From contig JAGCZA010000058.1 in NCBI GenBank assembly GCA_017960525.1, positions 23,172 through 87,171 on the forward strand: a stretch of DNA of 64,000 nt, given 5' to 3'. Below the pieces are notes generated by a model, which made no database searches, was not told the origin of the DNA, and worked only from the letters and a program-made list of their open reading frames with translations. Made by a program: the position numbers and the translations under genes. Of this stretch, positions 36,403 through 45,110 are shown one piece after another (within the stretch, counting starts at the first letter, position 1; every line of letters starts with the position of its first letter). The stretch comes from Prevotella sp. GTDB lineage: Bacteria > Bacteroidota > Bacteroidia > Bacteroidales > Bacteroidaceae.

Positions 36403-37243
36403 AACTCATGTCGAGGCCTTTCACGCTGTGGGTGAGCGCACCGACAGAAATGAAGTCGACGCCCTGCTCGGCATAGTCGCGGATTGTGTCGAAGGTGATA
36501 CCGCCACTCGATTCCGTCTCAAAGCGGTGGTCAATCAGTTCCACGGCCTTGCGGGTGTCGGACACAGAGAAGTTGTCGAGCATAATACGGTCTACGCCAC
36601 CATGTTCGAGCACCTGCTGCAGTTCGTCGAAATTGCGCACTTCAATCTCAATTTTCAGTTTCAGCCCTTTCTCGTCCAGGTATTGATGACAGCGGTCGAT
36701 GGCGTTGGTGATGCCGCCTGAGAAATCCACGTGGTTGTCCTTCAGCAGAATCATATCGAAGAGACCGATTCGGTGATTGCAGCCACCACCAATCTTCACA
36801 GCCTTTTTCTCCAGCATACGCATGCCCGGCGTGGTTTTGCGGGTGTCAAGCACGCGGGTGCCAGTACCCTGAAGCCGCTCCACATATCGGGCAGTCATGG
36901 TGGCGATACCGCTCATGCGCTGCATAATGTTCAGCATCAGTCGTTCTGTCTGTAGCAGCGAGCGCACGCGCCCGGTGACAATCATGGCGATGTCGCCCTT
37001 CTTCACGTGCGAACCGTCGCCCATCAGTACCTCCACCTGCATCTCCGGGTCGAAGCGGTGGAACACCTCCTTGGCCACCTCCACGCCGGCCAGTATGCCG
37101 TCTTCCTTGATTAAAAGATGTGACTTGCCCATAGCATCCTCCGGAATGCAGCAAAGGGTGGTATGGTCGCCCTCGCCAATGTCCTCGGCAAACGACAGGT
37201 CAATCAGCCTGTCAGTCAATTCCTTAATTTCCTTCTCGTCCAT
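36389..37243 (-). CDS. nadC: Nicotinate-nucleotide pyrophosphorylase (quinolinate PRT)
   Basis: 284 aa. Visible motifs are EDIGEGDHTT, the substrate-loop RVLDTRKTTPGMRMLEKKAV, the GGGCNHRIGLFDMILLKDNH segment with the catalytic Lys, and FISVGALTHSVKGLDMS at the end. It makes NaMN from quinolinate and PRPP in NAD synthesis. It lies 25 bases downstream of cstA. Confidence 0.96.
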   Translation of the reverse strand: MDEKEIKELTDRLIDLSFAEDIGEGDHTTLCCIPEDAMGKSHLLIKEDGILAGVEVAKEVFHRFDPEMQVEVLMGDGSHVKKGDIAMIVTGRVRSLLQTERLMLNIMQRMSGIATMTARYVERLQGTGTRVLDTRKTTPGMRMLEKKAVKIGGGCNHRIGLFDMILLKDNHVDFSGGITNAIDRCHQYLDEKGLKLKIEIEVRNFDELQQVLEHGGVDRIMLDNFSVSDTRKAVELIDHRFETESSGGITFDTIRDYAEQGVDFISVGALTHSVKGLDMSFKAC

Positions 37244-37268
37244 AGTTTTAGCTTGTTAAAGTTGTTTT

Positions 37269-38723
37269 TTACCTCCTACGATACCATGTGACAAACCAGA
37301 CAGCTGAGACAACCAGCGTGGCCAGCGCCACAACGTAGGCGGGACCAGGCTCCATGTGGAAAGCCTGCTGGCTGACTAAGTAGGTGACGCAGACGGTGGT
37401 CATAAAGAGTGCAGGAATGAGGGTAATGAAGTAGTTCTTTTTTTGGCGTACCAGATAGACGGTGATGGCCCAGAGCGTGAAGACAGAAAGTGTCTGGTTG
37501 CTCCAGCCGAACCAGCTCCAAATGACATCGAATCCTTCAGGGTTGGCCATTTGCCACACAAGCAGGGCGATGACGGCTGAGAACATAGGGATGCAGACAT
37601 ATAGGCGCTTGACGATGCTCTTCTGCTCCAGGTGGATGAAGTCGGCAATGATGAGACGGGCCGAGCGCAGGGCGGTGTCGCCACTGGTGATGGGTGCGGC
37701 CACCACACCGAGGATGGCCAGGATGCTGCCAAAGACGCCCAGCCAGTCGGCACAGATGGCATTGACAATGCCTGGCGCATTGCTGATAATCTGCTCGCCG
37801 CCAGCCATCTGCTGATAGCCCGGCGTGGGCTGGTCGTAGAAGAAATACATGGCCACCGTGGCCCAGATGAGTGCCACAAGTCCCTCGGTAATCATTGCCC
37901 CGTAGAAAATGGGGCGCCCCATCTTCTCATTCTTCACGCACCGGGCCATCAACGGGCTTTGCGTAGCGTGGAAGCCGCTGATGGCGCCACAGGCAATGGT
38001 GATGAATAGGCAGGGAAATACTGACTTGGCGGTGAGTGAAGCCTCGCCGACGCCCTCCCAAAGTTCGGGAATGGCGGGCATCTTCACGAAGAGCATCACC
38101 ATTAAGGCAACGGCCATAAACAGCAGAGAGAAGGCGAACAGGGGGTAAACCTTGCCAATAATCTTGTCGATGGGCATCATCGTGGCAATAATATAGTAGA
38201 CGAATATGGCGATGATCCACGTGGTGCTGTCGCCCAGCCATTCCACGTTGGGAGCATGGTCGATACAAAGTTTCTGCAATAGTGACGCCGGGCTGTACAC
38301 AAAGACCGCGCCCACCATCATCAGCAGGAACACCGAGAACACCAGCATCACCTGTTTGGGAACATTTCCCAAATAGCGGCCTATCAACTCAGGCAGATTG
38401 GCACCGCCGTGACGCATCGACAGCATACCGCTCAGATAGTCGTGTGTGGCACCGGCGAAAATGCAGCCGAAGACAATCCACAGATAGGCTACGGGACCGA
38501 ATTTAGCGCCCATGATGGCTCCGAAGATGGGGCCTGTGCCGGCAATGTTCAGGAACTGAATCATAAAAATCTTCCACGAGGGCAGCACAATGAAGTCGAC
38601 CCCATCCGCTTTGGCCACAGCAGGCGTGGAACGGTTGTCGGGGCCAAAGACGCTTTCCACAAAACGGCCATACAGGAAGTAACCCAGCACCAAGGCTGCA
38701 AGGCTTATAAGAAATGTTATCAT
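37269..38723 (-). CDS. Carbon starvation CstA-family peptide/pyruvate transporter
   Basis: 484 aa, the short CstA form common in Bacteroidota, with about 12-14 hydrophobic helices. Conserved segments are AGTGPIFGAIMGAKFGPVAYLWIVFG, GATHDYLSGMLSMRHGG and ITSGDTALRSARLIIAD. CstA proteins import peptides or pyruvate in starvation. Likely co-transcribed with the upstream Rid-family gene (25 bases). Confidence 0.9.
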   Translation of the reverse strand: MITFLISLAALVLGYFLYGRFVESVFGPDNRSTPAVAKADGVDFIVLPSWKIFMIQFLNIAGTGPIFGAIMGAKFGPVAYLWIVFGCIFAGATHDYLSGMLSMRHGGANLPELIGRYLGNVPKQVMLVFSVFLLMMVGAVFVYSPASLLQKLCIDHAPNVEWLGDSTTWIIAIFVYYIIATMMPIDKIIGKVYPLFAFSLLFMAVALMVMLFVKMPAIPELWEGVGEASLTAKSVFPCLFITIACGAISGFHATQSPLMARCVKNEKMGRPIFYGAMITEGLVALIWATVAMYFFYDQPTPGYQQMAGGEQIISNAPGIVNAICADWLGVFGSILAILGVVAAPITSGDTALRSARLIIADFIHLEQKSIVKRLYVCIPMFSAVIALLVWQMANPEGFDVIWSWFGWSNQTLSVFTLWAITVYLVRQKKNYFITLIPALFMTTVCVTYLVSQQAFHMEPGPAYVVALATLVVSAVWFVTWYRRR

Positions 38724-38748
38724 ATCTTTAGTTCTTTGATTGATTTGT

Positions 38749-39894
38749 TCAGAACGACGGGAGCGTAGGCTGGTCGACGGCCTTCACAGCCATACACTCC
38801 ATTTCTATCAGCCAGCCGGGGCGGCAAACGGGCGCATGCACGATGACGTAAGGCTTGCCAGGAAAACGCTCTTGGTAGAGTTCGCTTACCACGGTGTAAT
38901 CGGACACGTCGCGCAGATAGACCACCATCTCGGCCACATTGTCGTAGGTGCAACCGGCCTCGGCCAGTAGTGCCTCGACGTTTTCCCAGACGCGATGGGC
39001 CTGGCGCACAATGTCCTTGGCATACATAATCTCGCCCTTGTTGTTGATAGAGGCGGTGCCCGAAATGAACACGTGGCGGCGGTCGGCATAGTCGATGCAA
39101 GTGCCACGCTCAAACGACACACCATAGTCGCTGGTGCGGTTCAAGTGGGTGGAGGCATAGAGGAAATGGCGCTGTTCCGGCTGCAGGCCGGCAATGGCGT
39201 AGTTGTCCATCTGTGAAAGCACGTTGGGGTCTTGCTGCCGTCCGCCGATACCCGTAGAAGAAATGAAATGGGTATTGACGGTCAGGCCCTGCGTGAAGAA
39301 AAACTGGTTGCGGGCACGCACCATACCGCCGTAATTGAGGTCTACGTCGTGGACGAAGAACCAGGTGCGTACGCAGTTGTCTTTCATCGTACAGCCCTCT
39401 TGCAGCAGTTGCATATTGTACTCGTTGAAGAGCAGGCGCGTCTGATACTCCGAGTTGGCGGCCATATTATGCGCCGAACCGTTCCAAAGATGGCGGAACT
39501 GGCCGTGGCGCACCTCGTATAGGCCGCTGGTGCCGATGGAGGTATAGACGCCCGTCATCAGATAGCACCATAGGGCCACTTTCGTGCCGTCAAGCGGCGA
39601 CTGCTCAACGATACTCTTGGCGCAGTCAGTCACGTCGGCTGCGACCACCTCGTCGGCCTGATTGGCGGCGTCGCTCAGGAAGAAGCGCTTGAACACGGCA
39701 TGTGCCCCCTGTAACGGCCCTTCCAGCAATTCACTATACCCTTCGAGAATAGCCTCGAGTTGCTGTTGAAAGGTGAGACGTGGCGACGTGGCGTGTATCA
39801 TCACGTGGTATTCGCGCACTTCGGTATGATTGTCGAACTCGAAGATGTCTGCAAACGCATTTGCAAACTTGATGTGCTGTTCCTTATTCTGCAT
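38749..39894 (-). CDS. Rid/chorismatase-superfamily-like protein
   Basis: 381 aa. ATG 39894 lies 29 bases after a TACCTTTG box; the open frame to 39978 crosses the promoter. The C-terminal half has the layout of FkbO/Hyg5-type chorismatases: VRTWFFVHDVD, then NQFFFTQGL, SSTGIGG, SFERGT, HVFISGTASINNKGEI and a RidA-like end. Chorismatases belong to the Rid (YjgF) fold. The N-terminal 130 residues are an extra domain. Whether it acts on chorismate is not known. It heads an operon with cstA and nadC. Confidence 0.6.
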   Translation of the reverse strand: MQNKEQHIKFANAFADIFEFDNHTEVREYHVMIHATSPRLTFQQQLEAILEGYSELLEGPLQGAHAVFKRFFLSDAANQADEVVAADVTDCAKSIVEQSPLDGTKVALWCYLMTGVYTSIGTSGLYEVRHGQFRHLWNGSAHNMAANSEYQTRLLFNEYNMQLLQEGCTMKDNCVRTWFFVHDVDLNYGGMVRARNQFFFTQGLTVNTHFISSTGIGGRQQDPNVLSQMDNYAIAGLQPEQRHFLYASTHLNRTSDYGVSFERGTCIDYADRRHVFISGTASINNKGEIMYAKDIVRQAHRVWENVEALLAEAGCTYDNVAEMVVYLRDVSDYTVVSELYQERFPGKPYVIVHAPVCRPGWLIEMECMAVKAVDQPTLPSF

Positions 39895-39923
39895 TTTTGT
39901 ATGAACTTCATTGAAAAACGCGG

Positions 39924-39931
39924 CAAAGGTA
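39924..39931 (-). promoter_or_regulatory. TAnnTTTG promoter box (TACCTTTG) of the Rid-cstA-nadC operon
   Basis: TACCTTTGCCGC on the minus strand, 29 bases before the ATG at 39894. Confidence 0.65.
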
Positions 39932-39981
39932 CAAAAAAATTGGGAGAAATGCAAATGAAAAGTGATTTTTCTTTTCAATGA

Positions 39982-41376
39982 TTAGCGGGGATTGGCGGGC
40001 AGATTGACAAAGTGGCTGTCAATGTGGCGTAATTCCTGCTCCAGAGCCTTGTCCATTTGCTGGTTGATGAACTTGTTTTTCAGGCTGGCAATGTAGGCTG
40101 TGTCCTGGGCGATGCGCAGCCCCGACACGATGAGCCCGCCAACGTCGAGTTTGGCCCAGTTCTGGCTGGCGGCGACAATGGTCATATTGCTGGCTGTGGC
40201 CAGGGCGTTGGAATAGATGAGAATCTTGCGTGTCCGTGCGTCGTAGAACTCCCTTGGGCCGTCTTTAGCAGGGTTATAAAGGAAGCCGTGGAGCAGTCCT
40301 ACGGCCATATTGATGACCAGCGGCACGGCGGCCTGCTGGCCCACGATGGTCAGTTCCTGTATGGCCGTGAGTTGTGCGAACTGAGACGTATAGAGGTCGC
40401 TCAACATTTCTGGCGAGAAAGTCTCTGCCAACGGCTCCAAAGGGTCGGAGGTCTCTCCTGCGGCGGCCCTGTCGCGGGCAAACTGGGCATAGACGGCGGC
40501 GGGCAGCCGGAGCCAGTCTTCCTTGATGCTGCGGAAGGCGTCGGCAAAGATGCCAGCCGTCTTGACCGCCTCGCCAGTAGCGGCGTCGATGGTGGAGAAA
40601 TCGCCTGATGTGCGGGTGCCTGTAATGTTGTTGATGATGCCAAAGAGCCAGTTTAACGCATCATTGCTAAATGGCTTGTCATTCAGGCTGCTACCGTCTT
40701 GTAGTATATCCTCCCAGGAACGGCTTGCCTGATTGGTAACACCCTCGTCCCATTCGGCCTCTTCCTGGAATGCCTTGTTCACTTGGTCAGTCAGAGCCGC
40801 GTTGCTGTTGGCCCCTCCTTGATGCTCCAGCAACGCCATCGTGGCGGGAGACAACAACGCCAACAGACGGGCTGTTTTGCCGATGGCACCTACCAGTCGT
40901 GGCATCATCATCCATCGTGTCAGTTGAATGGCTGTGGCTGTGGTAAGGAATAGTTGGTCGGCGGCGTTCAGACCCGTCAGGCGGGCAAAATCGTTCTCTA
41001 TGCGCGACACTTCGGCCTCGGTCATTTTCACCTCGTTGGCGGTGAGCAAGTCATCTACGCCCACCACACCACCGACTTCGGCATTGGCGCGCTGGACGAG
41101 CGACTCCCATTGCGACACCTCATCGAGTTGCATACGCTTGCCAGGCGTTGGCTGGGTGCCTACGGGCAGATGGCGCTCTGTGGGCAGTTCTGTTCCTTCG
41201 GTCTGGGCCAAAGCCTTCGCACGACGCTTCATATCGGCCAGACGCTCTTCCAACTGGCTCAGTTGCTGCCGTTGCGCATCGCTGGTCTGCTGGAGCCGCT
41301 CCAGGTCGGCCTGCTGCATTTTCAGCACGCGCAGGGTCTCGCGGTCGTCCGCATCATATTGTCTTTCGCTCGTCAC
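39982..41376 (-). CDS. Hypothetical protein with N-terminal coiled coil
   Basis: 464 aa. Start codon is GTG, overlapping the previous stop as GTGA. An N-terminal coiled coil (about 10-60) is followed by a helical region with hydrophobic stretches (QLFLTTATAIQLTRWMMMP, PLVINMAVGLLHGFLY). Not recognised. It is the last gene of a three-gene operon with a short coiled-coil protein and an exported protein. Confidence 0.7.
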   Translation of the reverse strand: MTSERQYDADDRETLRVLKMQQADLERLQQTSDAQRQQLSQLEERLADMKRRAKALAQTEGTELPTERHLPVGTQPTPGKRMQLDEVSQWESLVQRANAEVGGVVGVDDLLTANEVKMTEAEVSRIENDFARLTGLNAADQLFLTTATAIQLTRWMMMPRLVGAIGKTARLLALLSPATMALLEHQGGANSNAALTDQVNKAFQEEAEWDEGVTNQASRSWEDILQDGSSLNDKPFSNDALNWLFGIINNITGTRTSGDFSTIDAATGEAVKTAGIFADAFRSIKEDWLRLPAAVYAQFARDRAAAGETSDPLEPLAETFSPEMLSDLYTSQFAQLTAIQELTIVGQQAAVPLVINMAVGLLHGFLYNPAKDGPREFYDARTRKILIYSNALATASNMTIVAASQNWAKLDVGGLIVSGLRIAQDTAYIASLKNKFINQQMDKALEQELRHIDSHFVNLPANPR

Positions 41377-41765
41377 TTTTTCTTCTGTTGTTCCTCTATT
41401 TTGCGAAGCGTCTCTTCCAGGAAATCAACCGTTTCCTGCAAATGGCGGCGCTCCATCTCGTTCTGCCAACTCTCTTCCTCCATCTTGCGGATGATGGCCT
41501 GCTGTTTGGCAATGATGTTGCGCTTCATCATTTCCATCTCCCTGCGCTGATGTTCCCGCGTTCTGATATACTTATAGAGCACGCGGCTCGCCAGTCCGAT
41601 GGGCTGGCTCATCAGCAGCAGGTTCCAAGGGTCAGCGAGGAATCCCTTCACCCCCTTGTTGTAGCCCAGCCTTTGGCGGAGCACGTCGCCCACGCTCTCC
41701 ATCGGATTGCGCAGCACCCCGTCGGCCGCCTTCATAGCCATTTCGTAGTAGTCCTTGATGCGCAT
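41373..41765 (-). CDS. Hypothetical protein with C-terminal coiled coil
   Basis: 130 aa from the ATG at 41765; the upstream extension overlaps the neighbouring gene and is unlikely. The N-terminal part (MRIKDYYEMAMKAADGV) is helical, one hydrophobic stretch lies at about 44-56 (PWNLLLMSQPIG), and residues 62-130 form a charged coiled coil. Not recognised. Its partner at 39982 also has a coiled coil, so they may bind each other. Confidence 0.65.
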   Translation of the reverse strand: MRIKDYYEMAMKAADGVLRNPMESVGDVLRQRLGYNKGVKGFLADPWNLLLMSQPIGLASRVLYKYIRTREHQRREMEMMKRNIIAKQQAIIRKMEEESWQNEMERRHLQETVDFLEETLRKIEEQQKKK

Positions 41766-41778
41766 ATTGGCTGTCGTG

Positions 41779-42429
41779 CTATTGTTTGGGCGAGATGGCC
41801 TTGAGCAGGACGAGGAGGCTGCTGTCGTTGGTCCAACTGAACGAGTTTTCGCCAATGACGGTCTTGAACATTCGGCGCAAGTCCTTGTCCTTCGGCAGCC
41901 GGCGCCACAGTTCGCGCTCGTGCACTTTCACCATTTCGCCGTTGTATTGCATATAATAAATAGGTATAATGGGGAACTTGTAGTCTTCCTCGTTGTTCAG
42001 GTCGACGGTAGTCACCCCAATCATTTCGCCCAAGTCCAGGTTCGAGATGTTCACATTGTTGCGCAGTTGTGCCTGGTAGGCGTCCATGTCGAAGAGGTCA
42101 ATTCTGTAGAGGGCATTGTCGGTGTCGGTCTTTTCGCCCACTTGGTAAGCCAGTTGCTTGTCGATGACGATGTAGGAGCGGTCGTCGAAACTCACGGCCT
42201 TGATGTTGTCCATGTTGGCCTCCATCGTGTAAGTGCCTTTCAGGTAGACCAGCGAACTGTTCTTCAGGAACACGTTGGTGAGCGGTTGCTTGATGACGCG
42301 CCCGTCGTTGAGCAATATCGTGGAAGGCTTGAATTCCCTGTAGAGCGTGGCCCTCGCGGTGCGCTTCTGGGCGGTCGCAGCCAGTATGGATATGGCCAGA
42401 ATGGCGATGGTTAGGAGTGTTTTCTTCAT
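41779..42429 (-). CDS. Exported hypothetical protein
   Basis: 216 aa with a signal peptide (MKKTLLTIAILAISILAATAQ). The mature protein is beta-rich (FKPSTILLNDGRVIKQ, FDDRSYIVIDKQLAYQ) and ends in a helical stretch. Not recognised. First gene of the operon that continues into the two coiled-coil proteins. No TAnnTTTG box was seen upstream; read-through from the tRNA promoter is possible. Confidence 0.7.
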   Translation of the reverse strand: MKKTLLTIAILAISILAATAQKRTARATLYREFKPSTILLNDGRVIKQPLTNVFLKNSSLVYLKGTYTMEANMDNIKAVSFDDRSYIVIDKQLAYQVGEKTDTDNALYRIDLFDMDAYQAQLRNNVNISNLDLGEMIGVTTVDLNNEEDYKFPIIPIYYMQYNGEMVKVHERELWRRLPKDKDLRRMFKTVIGENSFSWTNDSSLLVLLKAISPKQ

Positions 42430-42455
42430 TTTTGTCTAGTCTTTAATAGTTTAAA

Positions 42456-42487
42456 AGCCCATCGACTTCCGTTGGAATCAATGAGCT
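42456..42487 (-). terminator. Terminator-like hairpin after tRNA-Asp
   Basis: Arms AGCTCATTGATTCC and GAAGTCGATGGGCT on the minus strand pair with several G-U pairs around AACG, followed by TTTTAAACT. Confidence 0.55.
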
Positions 42488-42496
42488 TTCTTTTTG

Positions 42497-42570
42497 CGGT
42501 GCGTACGAGATTCGAACTCGTGACCTCCTGCGTGACAGGCAGGCATTCTAACCTACTGAACTAACGCACC
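42497..42570 (-). tRNA. tRNA-Asp (GTC)
   Basis: 74 nt cloverleaf on the minus strand. The acceptor arms are GGTGCGT and ACGCACC with a G discriminator. The anticodon stem CCTGC/GCAGG encloses loop CTGTCAC, giving anticodon GTC. The T arm has GTTCGAATC. The 3' CCA is not encoded. Confidence 0.95.
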
Positions 42571-42599
42571 TCCTTGGTTGCATTTTTGATTTGCGGGTG

Positions 42600-42607
42600 C
42601 AAAGGTA
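42600..42607 (-). promoter_or_regulatory. TAnnTTTG promoter box (TACCTTTG) of tRNA-Asp
   Basis: TACCTTTGCACCC on the minus strand, 29 bases upstream of the tRNA 5' end. Confidence 0.65.
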
Positions 42608-42704
42608 TGCCTTTTTTTCCAAACAAAAAAATTTTTGGAAGGAAAAACGCCATTCTATAACATTCTTTAACTGATTTTCAACCCAAGCTGAACCCTGCCC
42701 CAAA

Positions 42705-42784
42705 ATTTGGACGAACCAAACTGCCAGTTTGGACGGAGCAAACTCATAGTTTGGACGAACCAAATTTCCACTTTGGACGCAGCA
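42705..42784. repeat. Cluster of TTTGGACGAACCAAA palindromic units
   Basis: Units at about 42705-42723, 42726-42744 and 42748-42765 plus a partial one at 42770-42784. They are the reverse complement of the units at 21234-21315. The cluster lies between tRNA-Asp and the toxin-antitoxin remnant. Confidence 0.8.
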
Positions 42785-42829
42785 GTTAAAAAAAGTGGGC
42801 TAATCTTTTGTCATAATATACTTTTTTAT

Positions 42830-42837
42830 TACTTTTG
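42830..42837 (+). promoter_or_regulatory. TAnnTTTG promoter box (TACTTTTG) of the decayed antitoxin gene
   Basis: TACTTTTGCAGGG on the plus strand, 26 bases before the antitoxin ATG at 42864. Confidence 0.55.
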
Positions 42838-42863
42838 CAGGGTCAAACAAAAAGTTGAAAACA

Positions 42864-43169
42864 ATGAATTCCACAATTATAATTATAATGAACAACCTTC
42901 TGAATCTTATTCAGTCGATACCGCTGACTGCCAGTAAAAACGTTGGTTGGCAGAGCATCTATATGAGGAGGCAAAGACAGAAGAGGAAGAAAAAAAACGA
43001 GGAGTCATTTCAGAGTGAATGGCCCAAGTTACAGAAAAAGTGATTTGGTTATTACTCCTAAAGTAGTAAATATGTTTAAGATTTCGGAAACACTTCCTGA
43101 AGACTATGACGAAAAAATGCGTATAGGGAGTATTTATATGAGAAGTACAAATGAAAAGGGTATTTATTG
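42864..43169 (+). pseudogene. Frameshifted antitoxin gene of a PIN toxin-antitoxin pair
   Basis: The first part encodes MNSTIIIIMNNLLNLIQSIP, matching the start of the intact antitoxin at 61101-61403. In the run AAAAAC near 42935-42940 one A is missing compared with the expected frame. Adding one base gives SKKRWLAEHLYEEAKTEEE, matching SNKRWLADHLYEEIRAEE of the intact copy. The C-terminal part reads SDLVITPKVVNM and LPEDYDEK in another frame and ends at TGA 43169, overlapping the toxin start. Confidence 0.65.
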
Positions 43170-43416
43170 ACACCAATGTTTTCATTGATTACGTGGCTCA
43201 TCGAGGAAAATTCTTTGAACCAGCGGCTACTGTTGTCTCACTGGCAGAGAAAAGGGTTTTCGGGCTTTTGGTGTCTTCTTTGTCGTTTTCCACAGGCAGT
43301 TATATTATAGAAAGTCACCATGGGAAGACATATGACGAGATTCTTCAGAGCATTTCGTTTCGTCCAAAGTACCTGTTATGACCCCAGTTGAATTCCTGGA
43401 TATGCTAACAAATTAA
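43151..43416 (+). pseudogene. Internally deleted PIN-domain toxin
   Basis: It starts MKRVFIDTNVFIDYVAHRGKF, the PIN-domain strand with the first catalytic Asp. The frame runs to LSFSTGSYIIESHHGK and stops at 43381 after 76 residues, about half the usual length. A neighbouring frame ends with MTPVEFLDMLTN (43378-43416), which resembles the normal toxin C-terminus. The middle, with the later acidic residues, is gone, so it is probably inactive. Confidence 0.65.
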
Positions 43417-43432
43417 TAACAATTTAATAACA

Positions 43433-45031
43433 ATGAAAAAACTTTATTTCCTTTTCTTGATGCTGCTCCTGCCGATGGTGGCGAGTGCCGAGGCCGTTGA
43501 GATTGACGGCGTCTATTACAACCTGATTGCAAAGGGCAAAATAGCAGAGGTGACTTCAAACCCCCAGAAATATCGTGGGATTGTCACTATTCCAGAAACG
43601 GTCATTTATGATGGGGTAACATACGATGTGGCCAGCATTGGCAACAATGCGTTTAACGAATGTAAGGCCCTTGACTCCATCGCGTTGCCAAACAGCATCA
43701 CGAACATTGGCAAGATGGCTTTCTTCTTGTGCACTTCGCTCTCTACTGTCAAGTTGCCGGAAGGGCTGACCACTATAGGGGAATCGTCGTTTTATCATTG
43801 CGAACGGTTGGATTCGGTCGACATCCCAAATAGTGTGACGACATTGGAAAGGCAGGCCTTTACTGCTTGCGCGAATCTGCGCACGATTACTTTAGGCAAT
43901 AGCATCACCACCATCAGGGAAGGTTTGTTCTCCGAATGTCATCGCTTAGACACGCTGGTGATACCGGACGGCGTGACGTCTATCGAGGCTCATGCGTTTT
44001 ATGCCTGCGATAGCCTGCTTAGCGTGAACATCCCTGAGGGCGTGACAACGATTGGCTTTGGGGCTTTCTTTGGTTGCTCAATACTGCCTAACCTGACGCT
44101 TCCTGCCAGCGTGACGAGCATCGGATATGAGGCTTTCCGAAATTGCGTGAGCCTTGAATCGATAGACATTCCCAATGGTGTCAGCGCTATTGAACATTCC
44201 ACATTTATGGACTGCACAGGCTTGCTGTCCGTTACGATTCCCAATAATATGAAAAGTATCGGGAAGTGGGCCTTTGTGAGATGTAAAAGCCTGAACACCG
44301 TTTATATCCCTAACAGCGTGGTCAGTATGGCCAATGGTGTTTTCATCGGATGTGACAAACTTTCGTCTGTCACAATCGGCAACGGCCTGACGGCCATCGG
44401 CGACGAAATGTTTTATAATTGCCCAAATCTCATCTCGGTAACCATAGGCACTAATGTGAGAAGCATAGGGCAGAAGGCTTTTGGCTCATGTCCTGGACTG
44501 AGCGATTTCTACTGCTATTCGCAATATCCGCCTTCAACGGGAACCGATACGTTTACGGATTCGTATATCCAATATGCGACCTTGCACGTTCCTGGCCCAT
44601 ATATTTCTGATTATCAAGAGGTGTCGCCTTGGAAGGATTTCATGGAAATCGTCGAACTTGACGAAATGCCTTTGGCCAATAAGTGCGCCAATCCGACCAT
44701 CACTTTCAAAGACGCCCAGTTGACGCTTGCCTGCGAGACTGAGGACGCCGAATGTGTGTGGACGCTCACGAACCCCTATGGCATTGGTGGTCGTGGCAGT
44801 ACTGTCCGCTTGCCCGACTGCTTTGTGCTGACCGTTTATGCCACGAAGGACGGCTGGCAGGACAGCGACCGCGTGACGGCCACGCTCATCTGGGGCGATG
44901 CTGACATGGAGGGCGACAACGTCATCCGCCTTAGTGGCAGCAACTACGACGTGAATGGCGACGGCCAAGTTGATGTGGCCGACATTGCCGCTATCCTCTC
45001 CAAGATGGCTGGCTACTCCAGGCAAGAATAA
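43433..45031 (+). CDS. BspA-like leucine-rich-repeat surface protein with dockerin-like end
   Basis: 532 aa with a signal peptide (MKKLYFLFLMLLLPMVASA). About 13 LRR_5 repeats of roughly 23 residues follow (NSITNIGKMAFFLCTSLSTV type, about 70-370). Then comes a module with ECVWTLTNPYGIGG and VLTVYATKDGWQDSDRVTA, and a C-terminal dockerin-like loop YDVNGDGQVDVADIAAILS. BspA-like proteins bind host or microbial ligands at the surface. The next gene has the same layout and a nearly identical end. No TAnnTTTG box was found just upstream. Confidence 0.85.
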   Translation: MKKLYFLFLMLLLPMVASAEAVEIDGVYYNLIAKGKIAEVTSNPQKYRGIVTIPETVIYDGVTYDVASIGNNAFNECKALDSIALPNSITNIGKMAFFLCTSLSTVKLPEGLTTIGESSFYHCERLDSVDIPNSVTTLERQAFTACANLRTITLGNSITTIREGLFSECHRLDTLVIPDGVTSIEAHAFYACDSLLSVNIPEGVTTIGFGAFFGCSILPNLTLPASVTSIGYEAFRNCVSLESIDIPNGVSAIEHSTFMDCTGLLSVTIPNNMKSIGKWAFVRCKSLNTVYIPNSVVSMANGVFIGCDKLSSVTIGNGLTAIGDEMFYNCPNLISVTIGTNVRSIGQKAFGSCPGLSDFYCYSQYPPSTGTDTFTDSYIQYATLHVPGPYISDYQEVSPWKDFMEIVELDEMPLANKCANPTITFKDAQLTLACETEDAECVWTLTNPYGIGGRGSTVRLPDCFVLTVYATKDGWQDSDRVTATLIWGDADMEGDNVIRLSGSNYDVNGDGQVDVADIAAILSKMAGYSRQE

Positions 45032-45110
45032 GCCCCCAACCCCTCCCCTGAGGGTAGTGGAATGGCTGCGCTGGATTAATAGAAACTCCCAAAAGAAACA
45101 ACTATAATCT

